This document shows positions 12,592 to 20,335 of a DNA stretch of 23,173 nucleotides, in pieces. The notes under the pieces are model-generated. The model searched no databases and was not told the DNA's origin. It saw only the letters and a list, made by a program, of their open reading frames with translations. Source of the DNA: a virus; the IMG/VR virus record IMGVR_UViG_3300044695_001340, positions 1 to 23,173 of that record. One strand, given 5' to 3'. The stretch's first letter is position 1. Every line of letters begins with the position of its first letter. Position numbers and translations under genes: made by a program.

Positions 12592-14494
12592 ACTTGCCGT
12601 ACCGAGTCATTGTCTGAATCTCGGCGTCTAGTGGCAGACCTTGCGCCCACGGGGGCGGCGTACACATAACTTGCCTTAACCGCTCGGTGACGGTTTCGGG
12701 CTGATCGGTTTCAATAACAATTTCGTCGTGAACGTGGAGTACAACTCCGAGAGGTTCAACGGCGCGGAGAGCGTAACGTAATACGTCGTTCGCTGCGGCT
12801 TGGGTGACATTTTCACAGGCCAACCCACGCCATAGTCGGGCGCGTGGCCACTCTTTAGCGTCAGCGGCGGGTTTCCATGCGGCTTTTGCGTAACTGATTC
12901 CATCTTCTTCAAGTTTGGCGTAGGGGTAGCAGAGAATTCTGCTTGAAGGTAAAGCGTACCATAAGTGTTGCCCATCATACAGATAGGTAACCCTACCCGC
13001 GACGATTTCGCGCCCCTTATTACGCATAGCGATCATGTAACCAGTTTCTAGCTCTTGCCAATACCTAACGGCCCATTGGTTTGCGCGGCGCCACGCGTCA
13101 ACGGTGCGCTGCGCGTCTGATTCTGTCATGGTTAACCCGTATGCTCTACCCATTGCAGAGAACGCACCTAGACCCCCGCCAAACCCGCAAGCGAGAATGG
13201 CGACCTTACCGATTTGTCTTTGGTCGGGCGTGACTTCCGACTCGGGTATTTTGTACATCGCGGCAGCTTCCCGTATGTAAATGTCACGCCCCGAGCGAAA
13301 CACATCTAGCACGTCATCACCTCTGCCTGATAGCCACGGGGTCATACGCGCCTCGATCTGAGCCCAATCGGCTACCACCAAGGACTTACCCTTGGCGGGT
13401 ATGATCGCAGGGCGCAGCATCCCTTTTAGAACGTCTGTGACCCTCTTACCAAACTCGGGAACGACGGAACGTCCGAGAACCATGCTCGCTCTAACAGACT
13501 CGGGGTCTTTGGCGCACCGGCGCGTGAAGTTGTGGACTTGCGCGCCATAGCTAGACGCACGACCAGTAGCCGATCCTCCGGCGAACACAAAGGCTCCACG
13601 GACGCGATTGTCCTCCACATCTGCCAAGTCGCGTAAGCGTGAGAACTTCGCAACGCTCGACGCCCAGAGATCATCGGCACATTGGATAACTTGCTCAACG
13701 TCAGGCGGTAGGTCTGACGTGGCCAAGAGGTTTGCGCGAACGCGCTTGTCAATTGAATACTTTCCATCTTCCACTTCCATTAGTTTAAGGTGTTCTGTAC
13801 TTAGTCTTTCTTTAACCCATTCGCGCATCTTCGGCGAGCGGACTGACGTGATCGCGCCATCGGTGACGGCTCGGACAATGGACTGTATGTCCGCGAGTTC
13901 TGTGGCCGCGTAAGAGATGGCTGCGCTGGCAAGATGCACATCCACCAGTACACCTCGGTCGTTGATTTTTTCGTTGACATGGTAATCCTCCAATTCTTCA
14001 TCTGATAGGGGGCGTAGGCTCTGACTGACCGCGCGCATGGCGCGCACGTCTTGCTCACAGTATTGCACCATTTCAAGCATCAGCGCAGGGTCATCTTTAA
14101 ACGGCGGTACGCACAGCGCCCTGATCAACTGCGCGCCTCTGTAATCTTTCTTCATGCTCGCACCGGCAAAGCGACCCACGTCTTCAAGGCTACCAGGCGC
14201 ACAATTGGCGCGCGCTTGAGTGGCGGTGCAATAGAACTGCTCTAACTTAAAGTTAATTTGCAAGACGTACCAAAAGATCAACCGCTCAAAGGCTGCGTTG
14301 TGGGCGTAGATTAAACCCTTATGATCGCGTACACGTTGGGGGAAGGGCTGCGTAGGTAGCCACGTCACCACGTCTTCATCGTCAAACGCGTAGGACATAC
14401 ACAATACGTCTGTCGTCGAGTCTTGCGCGTAGTTGTAGACGCCATGCTTCTTTAGGTCGCAATGGCTACGGGTTTCAAAGTCAACCCATAGCAT
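12590..14494 (-). CDS. Family A DNA polymerase with 3'-5' exonuclease domain
   Basis: From the ATG at 14494 the protein has 634 residues (the frame is open to 14527, but MLWVDFETRS is the usual start of such proteins). Exonuclease: Exo I WVDFETRS (D5, E7), Exo II YAHNAAFER (about 63-71) and Exo III YCEQDVRA. Polymerase: motif A VVADWAQIEARM with D376, motif B RQIGKVAILACGFGGG with K430, and motif C LHVHDEIVIE with D590. There is no 5' nuclease domain, as is usual for phage enzymes. Counting from the motif B Lys, the residue matching E. coli Pol I Phe762 is Leu and that matching Tyr766 is Phe. It would be the replicative polymerase, downstream of the nuclease genes and upstream of the primase-helicase. 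The start overlaps the preceding gene by 14 bases. Confidence 0.95.
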   Translation of the reverse strand: MLWVDFETRSHCDLKKHGVYNYAQDSTTDVLCMSYAFDDEDVVTWLPTQPFPQRVRDHKGLIYAHNAAFERLIFWYVLQINFKLEQFYCTATQARANCAPGSLEDVGRFAGASMKKDYRGAQLIRALCVPPFKDDPALMLEMVQYCEQDVRAMRAVSQSLRPLSDEELEDYHVNEKINDRGVLVDVHLASAAISYAATELADIQSIVRAVTDGAITSVRSPKMREWVKERLSTEHLKLMEVEDGKYSIDKRVRANLLATSDLPPDVEQVIQCADDLWASSVAKFSRLRDLADVEDNRVRGAFVFAGGSATGRASSYGAQVHNFTRRCAKDPESVRASMVLGRSVVPEFGKRVTDVLKGMLRPAIIPAKGKSLVVADWAQIEARMTPWLSGRGDDVLDVFRSGRDIYIREAAAMYKIPESEVTPDQRQIGKVAILACGFGGGLGAFSAMGRAYGLTMTESDAQRTVDAWRRANQWAVRYWQELETGYMIAMRNKGREIVAGRVTYLYDGQHLWYALPSSRILCYPYAKLEEDGISYAKAAWKPAADAKEWPRARLWRGLACENVTQAAANDVLRYALRAVEPLGVVLHVHDEIVIETDQPETVTERLRQVMCTPPPWAQGLPLDAEIQTMTRYGK

Positions 14495-15308
14495 ATTGCT
14501 TACGGATTTTGCCACCCGCCCCCGCATTGATAACCGCTGCGTTAACCCATATTTTGCTGCCAGTTGGCAGACGTCTTATGTGACCCCGACGCAAGTGTTC
14601 GCGCGGGCTGCGGTGGCTGCCCCCTGCGTGGCCGTTGCCGGTGCTCGCTGGGCGGTCTATGGTCAGCACACGGTATTCATCAAAAGGCAGCGAACCAAGC
14701 GTTTTGCTAGGTTTGCGTGATGGTAATTTTTCGGTGTGAACATTGCTACACGCCAACGCGTTAAGAAAACCAAAAACTATTTGTAATTCCATCCCGTAAT
14801 CTTGTTCTAAAGTTTCAGGCGTATTAACACCCATTATTTCAGCCGGAGGCATATGAACTTTGAATGTATAGACACCTTTATCCCCCATAACATACGAATC
14901 AACTTTAGGTATAAAAATAGGCGGGCAAGGGTACCAAATACCTATCGTATAGCACCACATCTGAACACTTATGTATCCCGACCTTTCCACTAGCAACAAG
15001 ACTATTTTGCTAGGGAATTGAGTTTGATCTTCTAGAGGTGAATAATTGCGATAGATAGATACATCACGGGTAAATTCCAATGCTATATGTTCGTAGGGCA
15101 AACGTAATTCTTCTACGCCGTCAAGCCCTTTTAATTGCGCGTCATTTAAAATATACCCGTTTAAAGGTAAAGTAAATTTTACTGCGCTATCTAAAAGGGG
15201 GTGAAACAAAAACGCGGGGTTTATTTTTTTTACTTCTTCATACTTATTACTATCATTTAATTCCAATATATTTTTTTTAATTTGACGACAAAAATTTAAT
15301 GGTTCCAT
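14481..15308 (-). CDS. AT-rich 275-aa phage protein of unknown function
   Basis: A 275-residue protein inside the replication operon. The first 170 residues look mixed alpha/beta (FCRQIKKNILELND, LPYEHIALEFTRDV, IWYPCPPIFIPKVD). Then come FGFLNALACSNVHTEKLPSR (about 179-198) and a basic C-terminal tail with RSPREHLRRGHIRRLPTGSK and IWVNAAVI. I recognise this tail (SPR.HLRRGHIRRL..G..IWV) from many unnamed phage proteins. The N-terminal two thirds is clearly more AT-rich than the neighbours, suggesting separate origin. The start has CTAAGGTAAAG upstream. A non-coding stretch with nested inverted repeats precedes it. Function unknown; the tail could bind nucleic acid. Confidence 0.82.
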   Translation of the reverse strand: MEPLNFCRQIKKNILELNDSNKYEEVKKINPAFLFHPLLDSAVKFTLPLNGYILNDAQLKGLDGVEELRLPYEHIALEFTRDVSIYRNYSPLEDQTQFPSKIVLLLVERSGYISVQMWCYTIGIWYPCPPIFIPKVDSYVMGDKGVYTFKVHMPPAEIMGVNTPETLEQDYGMELQIVFGFLNALACSNVHTEKLPSRKPSKTLGSLPFDEYRVLTIDRPASTGNGHAGGSHRSPREHLRRGHIRRLPTGSKIWVNAAVINAGAGGKIRKQYAMG

Positions 15309-15430
15309 TTGACTTTACCTTAGTTTATAGGTGGGGGCGTTGATTTGGCCGTTACTGCATACGCGTTGGAAGGCAAGAAAAACACGCACTTACGACATCC
15401 TCAAATGCTTGCCTAACCGCCCCCTGAACC
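15309..15430 (-). other. 122-base intergenic leader with nested inverted repeats
   Basis: GGGGGCG (15333-15339) pairs with CGCCCCC (15418-15424), and inside it AGGCAAG (15371-15377) pairs with CTTGCCT (15408-15414). On the minus strand this lies upstream of the AT-rich 275-aa gene. The rest of the operon has almost no gaps. It may be a folded mRNA leader or a small structured RNA; no known riboswitch class is recognised. Confidence 0.55.
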
Positions 15431-15574
15431 TTACTCGGCTACTACTGGTGGCAACTGCGGTATTGCTTGCGCGCGAATCTTAGCGATCAGGCCTTCGACC
15501 TGTTCGTAAGGTTGACGCCCGAGCATAGCCATAATCGAATTGACTTCTGCGACTGTCAGGTTCAAGTCAATCAT
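15431..15574 (-). CDS. 47-residue helical phage protein of unknown function
   Basis: An ATG at 15574, overlapping the preceding stop as ATGA, opens a 47-codon frame ending at 15431. The protein begins MIDLNLTVAEVNSIMAMLG and continues PYEQVEGLIAKIRAQAIPQL, ending PPVVAE. I recognise the 'LTV.EVN.I...LG..P...V..LI.KI..QA.PQL' pattern from many phages, where a protein of this size is common and unnamed. It is probably a two-helix bundle that binds a partner. It lies between the 208-aa protein and the structured leader. Confidence 0.82.
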   Translation of the reverse strand: MIDLNLTVAEVNSIMAMLGRQPYEQVEGLIAKIRAQAIPQLPPVVAE

Positions 15575-16197
15575 GTTGCGCTCCTACGACGACGTGCGGG
15601 TGCTGCCTCGGCAACTTCTTCTGCTTCAACAATTGGCTCTTCGCCATCCATTGACACCCACGACTGAATGTCAAACAAGGGTGTAAAGATGCGACCGTAT
15701 GACTTGTGCTGATAGTGTTCTTTTTTAAGTAACACGACAGGCACAGGCTTTGACTGATCTTTATCCACCTGTTCGGCGATCGCAACCGCTAGGGCTTGTA
15801 CGCCACGCTTGCCACCGGCTGATGTGGTGGTGTAACGCGCTTCCATGCCCTTGTCTTCGCCTGATACACACTTAAGTGACATACCGACTTGCGTTTCCCA
15901 ACCTTTTTTGGCTTGGGGTGGCGCGTCATCAGTTTCAGGTAATGGCTCAGATACCGACACCATCTTTTCGCCCAACACTTCCCCATCTCCCCATGCGATA
16001 AAACCATGCACAAACGAAAAGGGATTGACCGCCCACAATGAGTCATCTTCAACTTCAGTTTGATCGGCACCGAACACCCAATGCCCGCTACGATCCATCT
16101 TGATAATGACCGTACCAGTGGGCCCTACTTCGGCTTGAATGGTACGCAGGGCTGTAGAGAGTGACTTTACTTCAGGGAGTTTTGCTAAGTTAAACAT
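15571..16197 (-). CDS. Conserved replication-module protein, possibly ssDNA-binding (function unproven)
   Basis: A 208-residue protein starting MFNLAKLPEVKSLSTALRTI. The centre (DRSGHWVFGADQTEVEDDSL, NPFSFVHGFIAWGDGEVLGE, EKGW-like KKGWETQVGMSLKC) looks beta-rich. The C-terminus has an acidic stretch (EEPIVEAEEVAEAA) followed by RRRR. I recall this as a recurrent phage protein encoded next to DUF2800-type nucleases and PolA polymerases, usually unnamed. The beta-rich core, acidic tail and genome position would fit a single-stranded DNA-binding protein, but no OB-fold hallmark is certain. The ribosome site is AAAGGACAG. The stop overlaps the 47-aa gene by ATGA. Confidence 0.82.
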   Translation of the reverse strand: MFNLAKLPEVKSLSTALRTIQAEVGPTGTVIIKMDRSGHWVFGADQTEVEDDSLWAVNPFSFVHGFIAWGDGEVLGEKMVSVSEPLPETDDAPPQAKKGWETQVGMSLKCVSGEDKGMEARYTTTSAGGKRGVQALAVAIAEQVDKDQSKPVPVVLLKKEHYQHKSYGRIFTPLFDIQSWVSMDGEEPIVEAEEVAEAAPARRRRSAT

Positions 16198-16208
16198 TTT
16201 ACTGTCCT

Positions 16209-17297
16209 TTAGATTAGTTTTAGGTTTGCAAGTTGCCTACCTAGGTTAATAACCGCTGGCCTTGGATCAGAGTCCGCAGCCAACGTACTGCCCGAGCTAA
16301 CGCTTACAGCTACGTCAGCCGGAAAGTTCTTTTTGCCGATAATTTTCTCGGCTTGCGCGACAGAGATTAGCTTACTTTCGTAAGCCTTGTCGCCTAGTAA
16401 TTTCACCGGCGCTTCATCGTTCACCCATTGACGTACGCCGCGCTTGGCGACCAACTTAAAGCCTGGCACTTTGACGTTGTTCTCAAGCATATCGTATGCC
16501 AATACACGCACCGAATCAATCCATTCTTCAAGCAGATCAGCTTGGGTGAGGTACTCGCTTATCTTCTCAGCATCGACACGCACAAGCGCGGTCTTGAGCG
16601 CACGATCAACGGCACCGGTTACTTTAGGGCAAGTAGGTTTGGCTGCACACCACCGGCAATGCTCACCGGTGTCCATTTTAGTGCGAGGGCCGTTGACCGC
16701 AGCAATCAAATCAAACTCAAACTTAGCGATACGCTCGGGCGTTGTCACCCAACGCTTCACCATCGGCGGTTGAACAATGATGATTTCAATTTCCTCAACG
16801 TCCTCAAACACCCATTGAGTTTCCGGCGTACGCATGGCAGCCGCAGCGTAGAACATACCCTGTTCGTTCTCAGTTGCCTCGACAGCCACGCCGTTGCCAA
16901 ACTTCCAATCCAACACAATTGCCTTCTTGCCGATCCGGCCAAGTAGGTCAGCACTTCCAAACACGCCTGGCAGAAGATCACCAAAGTTGACGCTGCTTTC
17001 CACAGCAAACTCCATTTGCTTATCGGGATCAATTTCATCCAACGCCGCAAGCGCCACAAGAATCTTGTCATCGTACAACTCCTGCGTGAGAGTAATGCCT
17101 TCGTAGGTCATGCCAATCACAGACTCAGGCGTAGCCTTGCAGTCAAGGATTTGACTAATGGCGTCGTGTAAGAGTGTACCTTCGTCAGCGTACTTGCTGC
17201 TAGGCAGTTTAGGCATCTTAGCGACCATGTCGATACTAGCAGGGCAAGCGATAACGCGTTTGGCGGTTGAGCCACCTACGATAGTTGAGTGAATCAT
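16209..17297 (-). CDS. DUF2800-type RecB/Cas4-like nuclease with four-Cys cluster
   Basis: A 362-residue protein of the PD-(D/E)XK superfamily. Visible motifs: GTLLHDAI with H44, VFGSADLLG with D117, IVLDWKFG with D130 and K132, and the QGMFYAAA motif with Q146, the standard RecB/Cas4 order. C18 (in VIACPAS) and the later C214, C217, C223 (CRWCAAKPTC) match the layout of iron-sulfur-cluster nucleases such as Cas4 and AddB, so a [4Fe-4S] cluster is likely. It would resect DNA ends or process replication intermediates. It is the first gene of the leftward replication module, with AGGAGA upstream of the ATG and a divergent promoter region behind it. The DUF2800 label is from memory. Confidence 0.88.
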   Translation of the reverse strand: MIHSTIVGGSTAKRVIACPASIDMVAKMPKLPSSKYADEGTLLHDAISQILDCKATPESVIGMTYEGITLTQELYDDKILVALAALDEIDPDKQMEFAVESSVNFGDLLPGVFGSADLLGRIGKKAIVLDWKFGNGVAVEATENEQGMFYAAAAMRTPETQWVFEDVEEIEIIIVQPPMVKRWVTTPERIAKFEFDLIAAVNGPRTKMDTGEHCRWCAAKPTCPKVTGAVDRALKTALVRVDAEKISEYLTQADLLEEWIDSVRVLAYDMLENNVKVPGFKLVAKRGVRQWVNDEAPVKLLGDKAYESKLISVAQAEKIIGKKNFPADVAVSVSSGSTLAADSDPRPAVINLGRQLANLKLI

Positions 17298-17324
17298 AGT
17301 GTAATCTCCTGTTTAGAAATTTAA

Positions 17325-17354
17325 TTGTACACGATTTTTTGCTTGTGATATACT
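17325..17354 (+). promoter_or_regulatory. Candidate sigma-70-type promoter for the rightward module
   Basis: TTGTAC (17325-17330) and TATACT (17349-17354) are 18 bases apart, with TG one base before the -10 (TGATATACT, extended -10). Predicted start is near 17361, giving a short leader with AAAGGAG before the ATG at 17378. The region also must hold the promoter for the divergent nuclease gene; on the minus strand only a TACAAT stands out. Confidence 0.6.
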
Positions 17355-17377
17355 TTTTTACATGAAAGGAGAAATAA

Positions 17378-17866
17378 ATGGACGCAGCCACTTTAAAATC
17401 GTTGTTGGTACTCAATTCGGCTACAGGCGAATTTATTTGGAAAGCTAGACCTGGTATTGCCAGAAACGACCGTGCGGGGAAAATTGCAGGCAAAAAACGA
17501 AAAGATGGTTATGTAGATATTTGTATTAACCGAAAATTATATTTAGCCCATCGTTTAGTTTGGCTTTATGTTTATGGTAACTGGCCGCCTCATCAAATAG
17601 ATCATATCAACCGCGATCGCACTAATAATAGAATACACAATTTACGGTTAGCAACACCCGCACAAAACGCGCAAAATAGAACAATAGCTAAAAATAATAA
17701 GTCAGGTTTTACAGGCGTATTTTTATATTCATGCGGTAAACATGGAGCTTTTATAACTAAAGATAAAAAACGTATTTATTTAGGGCTATACGATACTTTA
17801 GAAGAAGCGCGACAAGTTAGGTCAAATGCTCAAAATTCAATGTTTACTCATGCGGGCGCATTGTGA
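17378..17866 (+). CDS. HNH endonuclease with C-terminal AP2-like domain
   Basis: A 162-residue protein of the HNH_3/AP2 homing-endonuclease type. The HNH part is HQIDHINRDRTNNRIHNLRL (72-91), with D75, H76, N84 and N88, preceded by AHRLVWLYVYG. The C-terminal part (KSGFTGVFL...KRIYLGLYDTLEEA, about 108-144) has the AP2 DNA-binding pattern. Such enzymes cut a specific site and spread by repair. It is distinctly more AT-rich than the following genes, which marks recent arrival. It overlaps the VRR-NUC gene by GTGA and takes the promoter-proximal place, so the downstream genes may now depend on the promoter and coupling it carries. Confidence 0.92.
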   Translation: MDAATLKSLLVLNSATGEFIWKARPGIARNDRAGKIAGKKRKDGYVDICINRKLYLAHRLVWLYVYGNWPPHQIDHINRDRTNNRIHNLRLATPAQNAQNRTIAKNNKSGFTGVFLYSCGKHGAFITKDKKRIYLGLYDTLEEARQVRSNAQNSMFTHAGAL

Positions 17867-18138
17867 CCCGCGAGGCAGAAATCGAAAATTATTTTAAATG
17901 GGCGGTCGAACGCGCGGGTGGCAAGACGTACAAATTCACGTCGCCTAGCCACCGTGGCGTAGCCGACCGTATAGCGTGTTTCCCTGACGGGGCGACATGG
18001 TTTGTAGAGTTAAAGACCAAAGGAGGTCGATTGTCAGAATTACAAAAAATTTTTGCCGCCGACATGGCTAAATTAAACCAAAACTACACAACACTATGGA
18101 CTAAGGAGCAGGTAGACCAATGGCTAAAACTCTTGTAA
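17863..18138 (+). CDS. VRR-NUC domain nuclease
   Basis: A 91-residue stand-alone VRR-NUC protein. The motif GVADRIACFPDGATWFVELK (32-51) contains D35, E49 and K51 of the PD-(D/E)XK core, with Q61 in LSELQ as the last active-site residue, and an N-terminal Glu (E4 or E6). In this family, bacteriophage single-domain members form dimers and can cut branched DNA such as Holliday junctions. It could resolve recombination or packaging intermediates. The start is GTG, overlapping the HNH stop. Its end overlaps the next gene by 19 bases. Confidence 0.93.
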   Translation: MTREAEIENYFKWAVERAGGKTYKFTSPSHRGVADRIACFPDGATWFVELKTKGGRLSELQKIFAADMAKLNQNYTTLWTKEQVDQWLKLL

Positions 18139-19025
18139 TTGACAGTCATAAATCATCAAATGACAAACCCGCAGCTAATCTTCATTGGCAAAACGCGCGC
18201 ATGATAGCCGACGCATTAGACGGCGATCTTATATGGTCGTACCCTACAGTTAACGATAACGTACACGGGGGTTACGATTCGATTGTGTTTGTACACGCAA
18301 GTCACTATGCGTACACCGATTACGCGTGGCTTGAGGCGTCGCCCAATGCAAAGCTGTACTACGTCACCAATGAGTACAACTTAGGCGAGCCACGCACGTT
18401 ATGGATGGCCGCTAAAGCAGGGCGCAAGTATACGGTGTTAGCAAACCACCCGCACCACATTAGTAAAGTCGTTATGAAATACGTTGACGATTGGCAAATG
18501 CTTAACTTAAACGCATTGGTGTACGGCAATTACACCTATGAGAACGCGCGTAATCGTGAGTGCGTGTATTACGGGTCATACCGCGACGATAGAAAGAAAT
18601 ATTTTAAAAAATATTTTGACGGGTTGACCGTATCAACGCATAGCAAGAACCGACCAAAAATAGATTTGTTAGACGTTGCGCCTAAGTACGTCAACCGGTT
18701 AGACATTCAGAGCGGTGATTTGGCGCAGTTTGGTTTTTCACTTTACATTGAAGATGAAAAGACACACACCGCGTACAACTACTTAGCTAATCGTTTTTAT
18801 GAATCGCTTAACAGCGGCGCGTTGTGTTTGTTTGATGAGTCATGCGAAAACACGTTGGGGCTTTGCGGTTATCCGATAGAGCGCGATCAAGTTATTAAGA
18901 GCAGCACAGATATGTTAGACGCGATTGATGCGTTTGCCGGTACAAGATGGTCGGATGACATATTGGCTATGGCTGCTAAAGATAAACAGTTAACGCTAGA
19001 TACTATTCGGAATATCGTATCGTGA
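18120..19025 (+). CDS. GT-B glycosyltransferase-like protein resembling T4 beta-glucosyltransferase
   Basis: A 301-residue protein whose pattern follows T4 DNA beta-glucosyltransferase by eye. YDSIVFVHAS (52-61) matches YDRLIVVNSS; NAKLYYVTNEY (76-86) matches KSKIYYLFTDI; CVYYGSYRDDRKK (148-160) matches VIYGGSFRSGQRE, which in T4 binds the UDP phosphates; NRFYESLNSGALCLFDE (224-240) matches LRVWETMASDAVMLIDE, whose Glu binds the ribose. So it is probably a GT-B enzyme using a nucleotide sugar, perhaps on phage DNA. No hydroxymethylase or other base-modifying gene is in this window, so the acceptor is unknown. It lies between VRR-NUC and the helicase; its start overlaps the first and its stop overlaps the GTG of the second. 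A protein or glycan acceptor is also possible. Confidence 0.68.
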   Translation: MAKTLVIDSHKSSNDKPAANLHWQNARMIADALDGDLIWSYPTVNDNVHGGYDSIVFVHASHYAYTDYAWLEASPNAKLYYVTNEYNLGEPRTLWMAAKAGRKYTVLANHPHHISKVVMKYVDDWQMLNLNALVYGNYTYENARNRECVYYGSYRDDRKKYFKKYFDGLTVSTHSKNRPKIDLLDVAPKYVNRLDIQSGDLAQFGFSLYIEDEKTHTAYNYLANRFYESLNSGALCLFDESCENTLGLCGYPIERDQVIKSSTDMLDAIDAFAGTRWSDDILAMAAKDKQLTLDTIRNIVS

Positions 19026-20335
19026 ACCTTAGACCTTATCAGAATGAAGCAGCAGCTTTTCTCGGCACACACGACCGCGCTATGGTTCTCGCGCCCGTAG
19101 GAGCCGGTAAGACGGCGATTACGTTAACTGCTATGCAAGCCTCACCCGTGCGCCGTTGGCTTGTCTTAGCCCCCAAGCGGGTTGCCACAAGCGTATGGCC
19201 GACCGAGGCCGCTAAGTGGGCACCCGACCTTGACATAGCCGTAGCCGTGGGCACACCCGCGCAACGCTTGAAAGCGCTCGGCGCGCGCGTTGTCGTAACC
19301 AACTACGACAATCTGCAATGGTTGGCCGCGCAAGATTTGGACTTTGACGGCATTGTGTTTGACGAACTGACACGGCTTAAAAACCCTTCGGGCGCGCGCT
19401 TTAAGGCGTTGCTCAAGGTCATTGAGCCTATGACGGTCAGGTGGGGCCTGACCGGATCGTTTACATCTAACGGTTTAGAAGATGTGTTCGGGCAATGCAA
19501 GATTGTTGACCAATCGTTGCTTGGGCGCAGCAAGGGCGCGTTTATGCAAACCTATTTTGTGCTGATGAACAAAGAGTACGGCGAGTGGGCACCACGCCCC
19601 AAGGCGTTGCAGTCGGTCATGGAGCGTATCAAACCCGCGACATACTTGCTTGAGGCAGGTGAGTACGCCGATAAGTTGCCGCCCTGCCACACCATTGAGA
19701 TGCGCTGTGACATGGACATGGCCGAGTACAAAGTAATGAAAAAAGAATTTGTGTTGCGCTTTGGTGACACGCAGATTGCAGCGGTTAACGCAGGGGTTGT
19801 GACGGGCAAGCTGCAACAGATGGCGTCAGGGTTTATCTATCACACTTACACGGTAGCTAGTCCACGCCCAAGTATGTTCGATAACGTACAGACAGCCGTT
19901 TGGATGAGCCGTCACAAGTTTGATTTGTTAGACGATTTACTAGAGGAGAACCAACGTGCGAACACCATCATCGCCTACACCTACCGAGAAGAACTTGCCG
20001 AACTCAAGCGCCAGTACCCCCACGCCGTCACTCTCGACGACAAGGACGCTATTGACCGCTGGAATGCGGGAAAAGTGGAGTTGCTACTTGTCCACCCCAA
20101 GAGCGCCGGACATGGGCTTAACTTGCAACACGGCGGTTGCCGGATGGTCTTTCTGTCATTGCCTTGGAGCCTTGAACTCTACGAGCAAACCGTAGGGCGT
20201 ATCCACCGCTCGGGGCAGAAGAATGACGTGTGGGTGTATGTGTTGCTCACCAACAATACTGTTGATGAGAAGATTTGGGCGGCGTTGCATGACAAGCGCG
20301 CCGTGTCTGATATTGCTTTAGAGGCTTTGAAATGA
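19022..20335 (+). CDS. SNF2-like SF2 helicase
   Basis: A 437-residue superfamily 2 helicase of the SNF2/RapA type. Motif Q-like NLRPYQNEA at the N-terminus, motif I APVGAGKT (24-31), motif Ia VLAPKRV, motif II DELT (114-117, the common DEAH-box variant here with Leu-Thr), motif III LTGSFTSN (143-150), motif V AGHGLNLQ, and motif VI QTVGRIHRSGQ (about 389-399). Such enzymes translocate on double-stranded DNA. Phage versions often stand beside VRR-NUC nucleases, as here, suggesting joint work in recombination or replication restart. The start is GTG, overlapping the preceding stop. Confidence 0.94.
   Translation: MNLRPYQNEAAAFLGTHDRAMVLAPVGAGKTAITLTAMQASPVRRWLVLAPKRVATSVWPTEAAKWAPDLDIAVAVGTPAQRLKALGARVVVTNYDNLQWLAAQDLDFDGIVFDELTRLKNPSGARFKALLKVIEPMTVRWGLTGSFTSNGLEDVFGQCKIVDQSLLGRSKGAFMQTYFVLMNKEYGEWAPRPKALQSVMERIKPATYLLEAGEYADKLPPCHTIEMRCDMDMAEYKVMKKEFVLRFGDTQIAAVNAGVVTGKLQQMASGFIYHTYTVASPRPSMFDNVQTAVWMSRHKFDLLDDLLEENQRANTIIAYTYREELAELKRQYPHAVTLDDKDAIDRWNAGKVELLLVHPKSAGHGLNLQHGGCRMVFLSLPWSLELYEQTVGRIHRSGQKNDVWVYVLLTNNTVDEKIWAALHDKRAVSDIALEALK

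Noticed and set aside
15332-15481. Plus-strand GTG frame across the intergenic leader
   Set aside because: No ribosome site, antisense to the 47-residue gene, and no recognisable sequence.
17298-17377. tRNA or attachment site in the divergent region
   Set aside because: No cloverleaf or T-loop signature, and no integrase gene in the window; the sequence looks like promoters.
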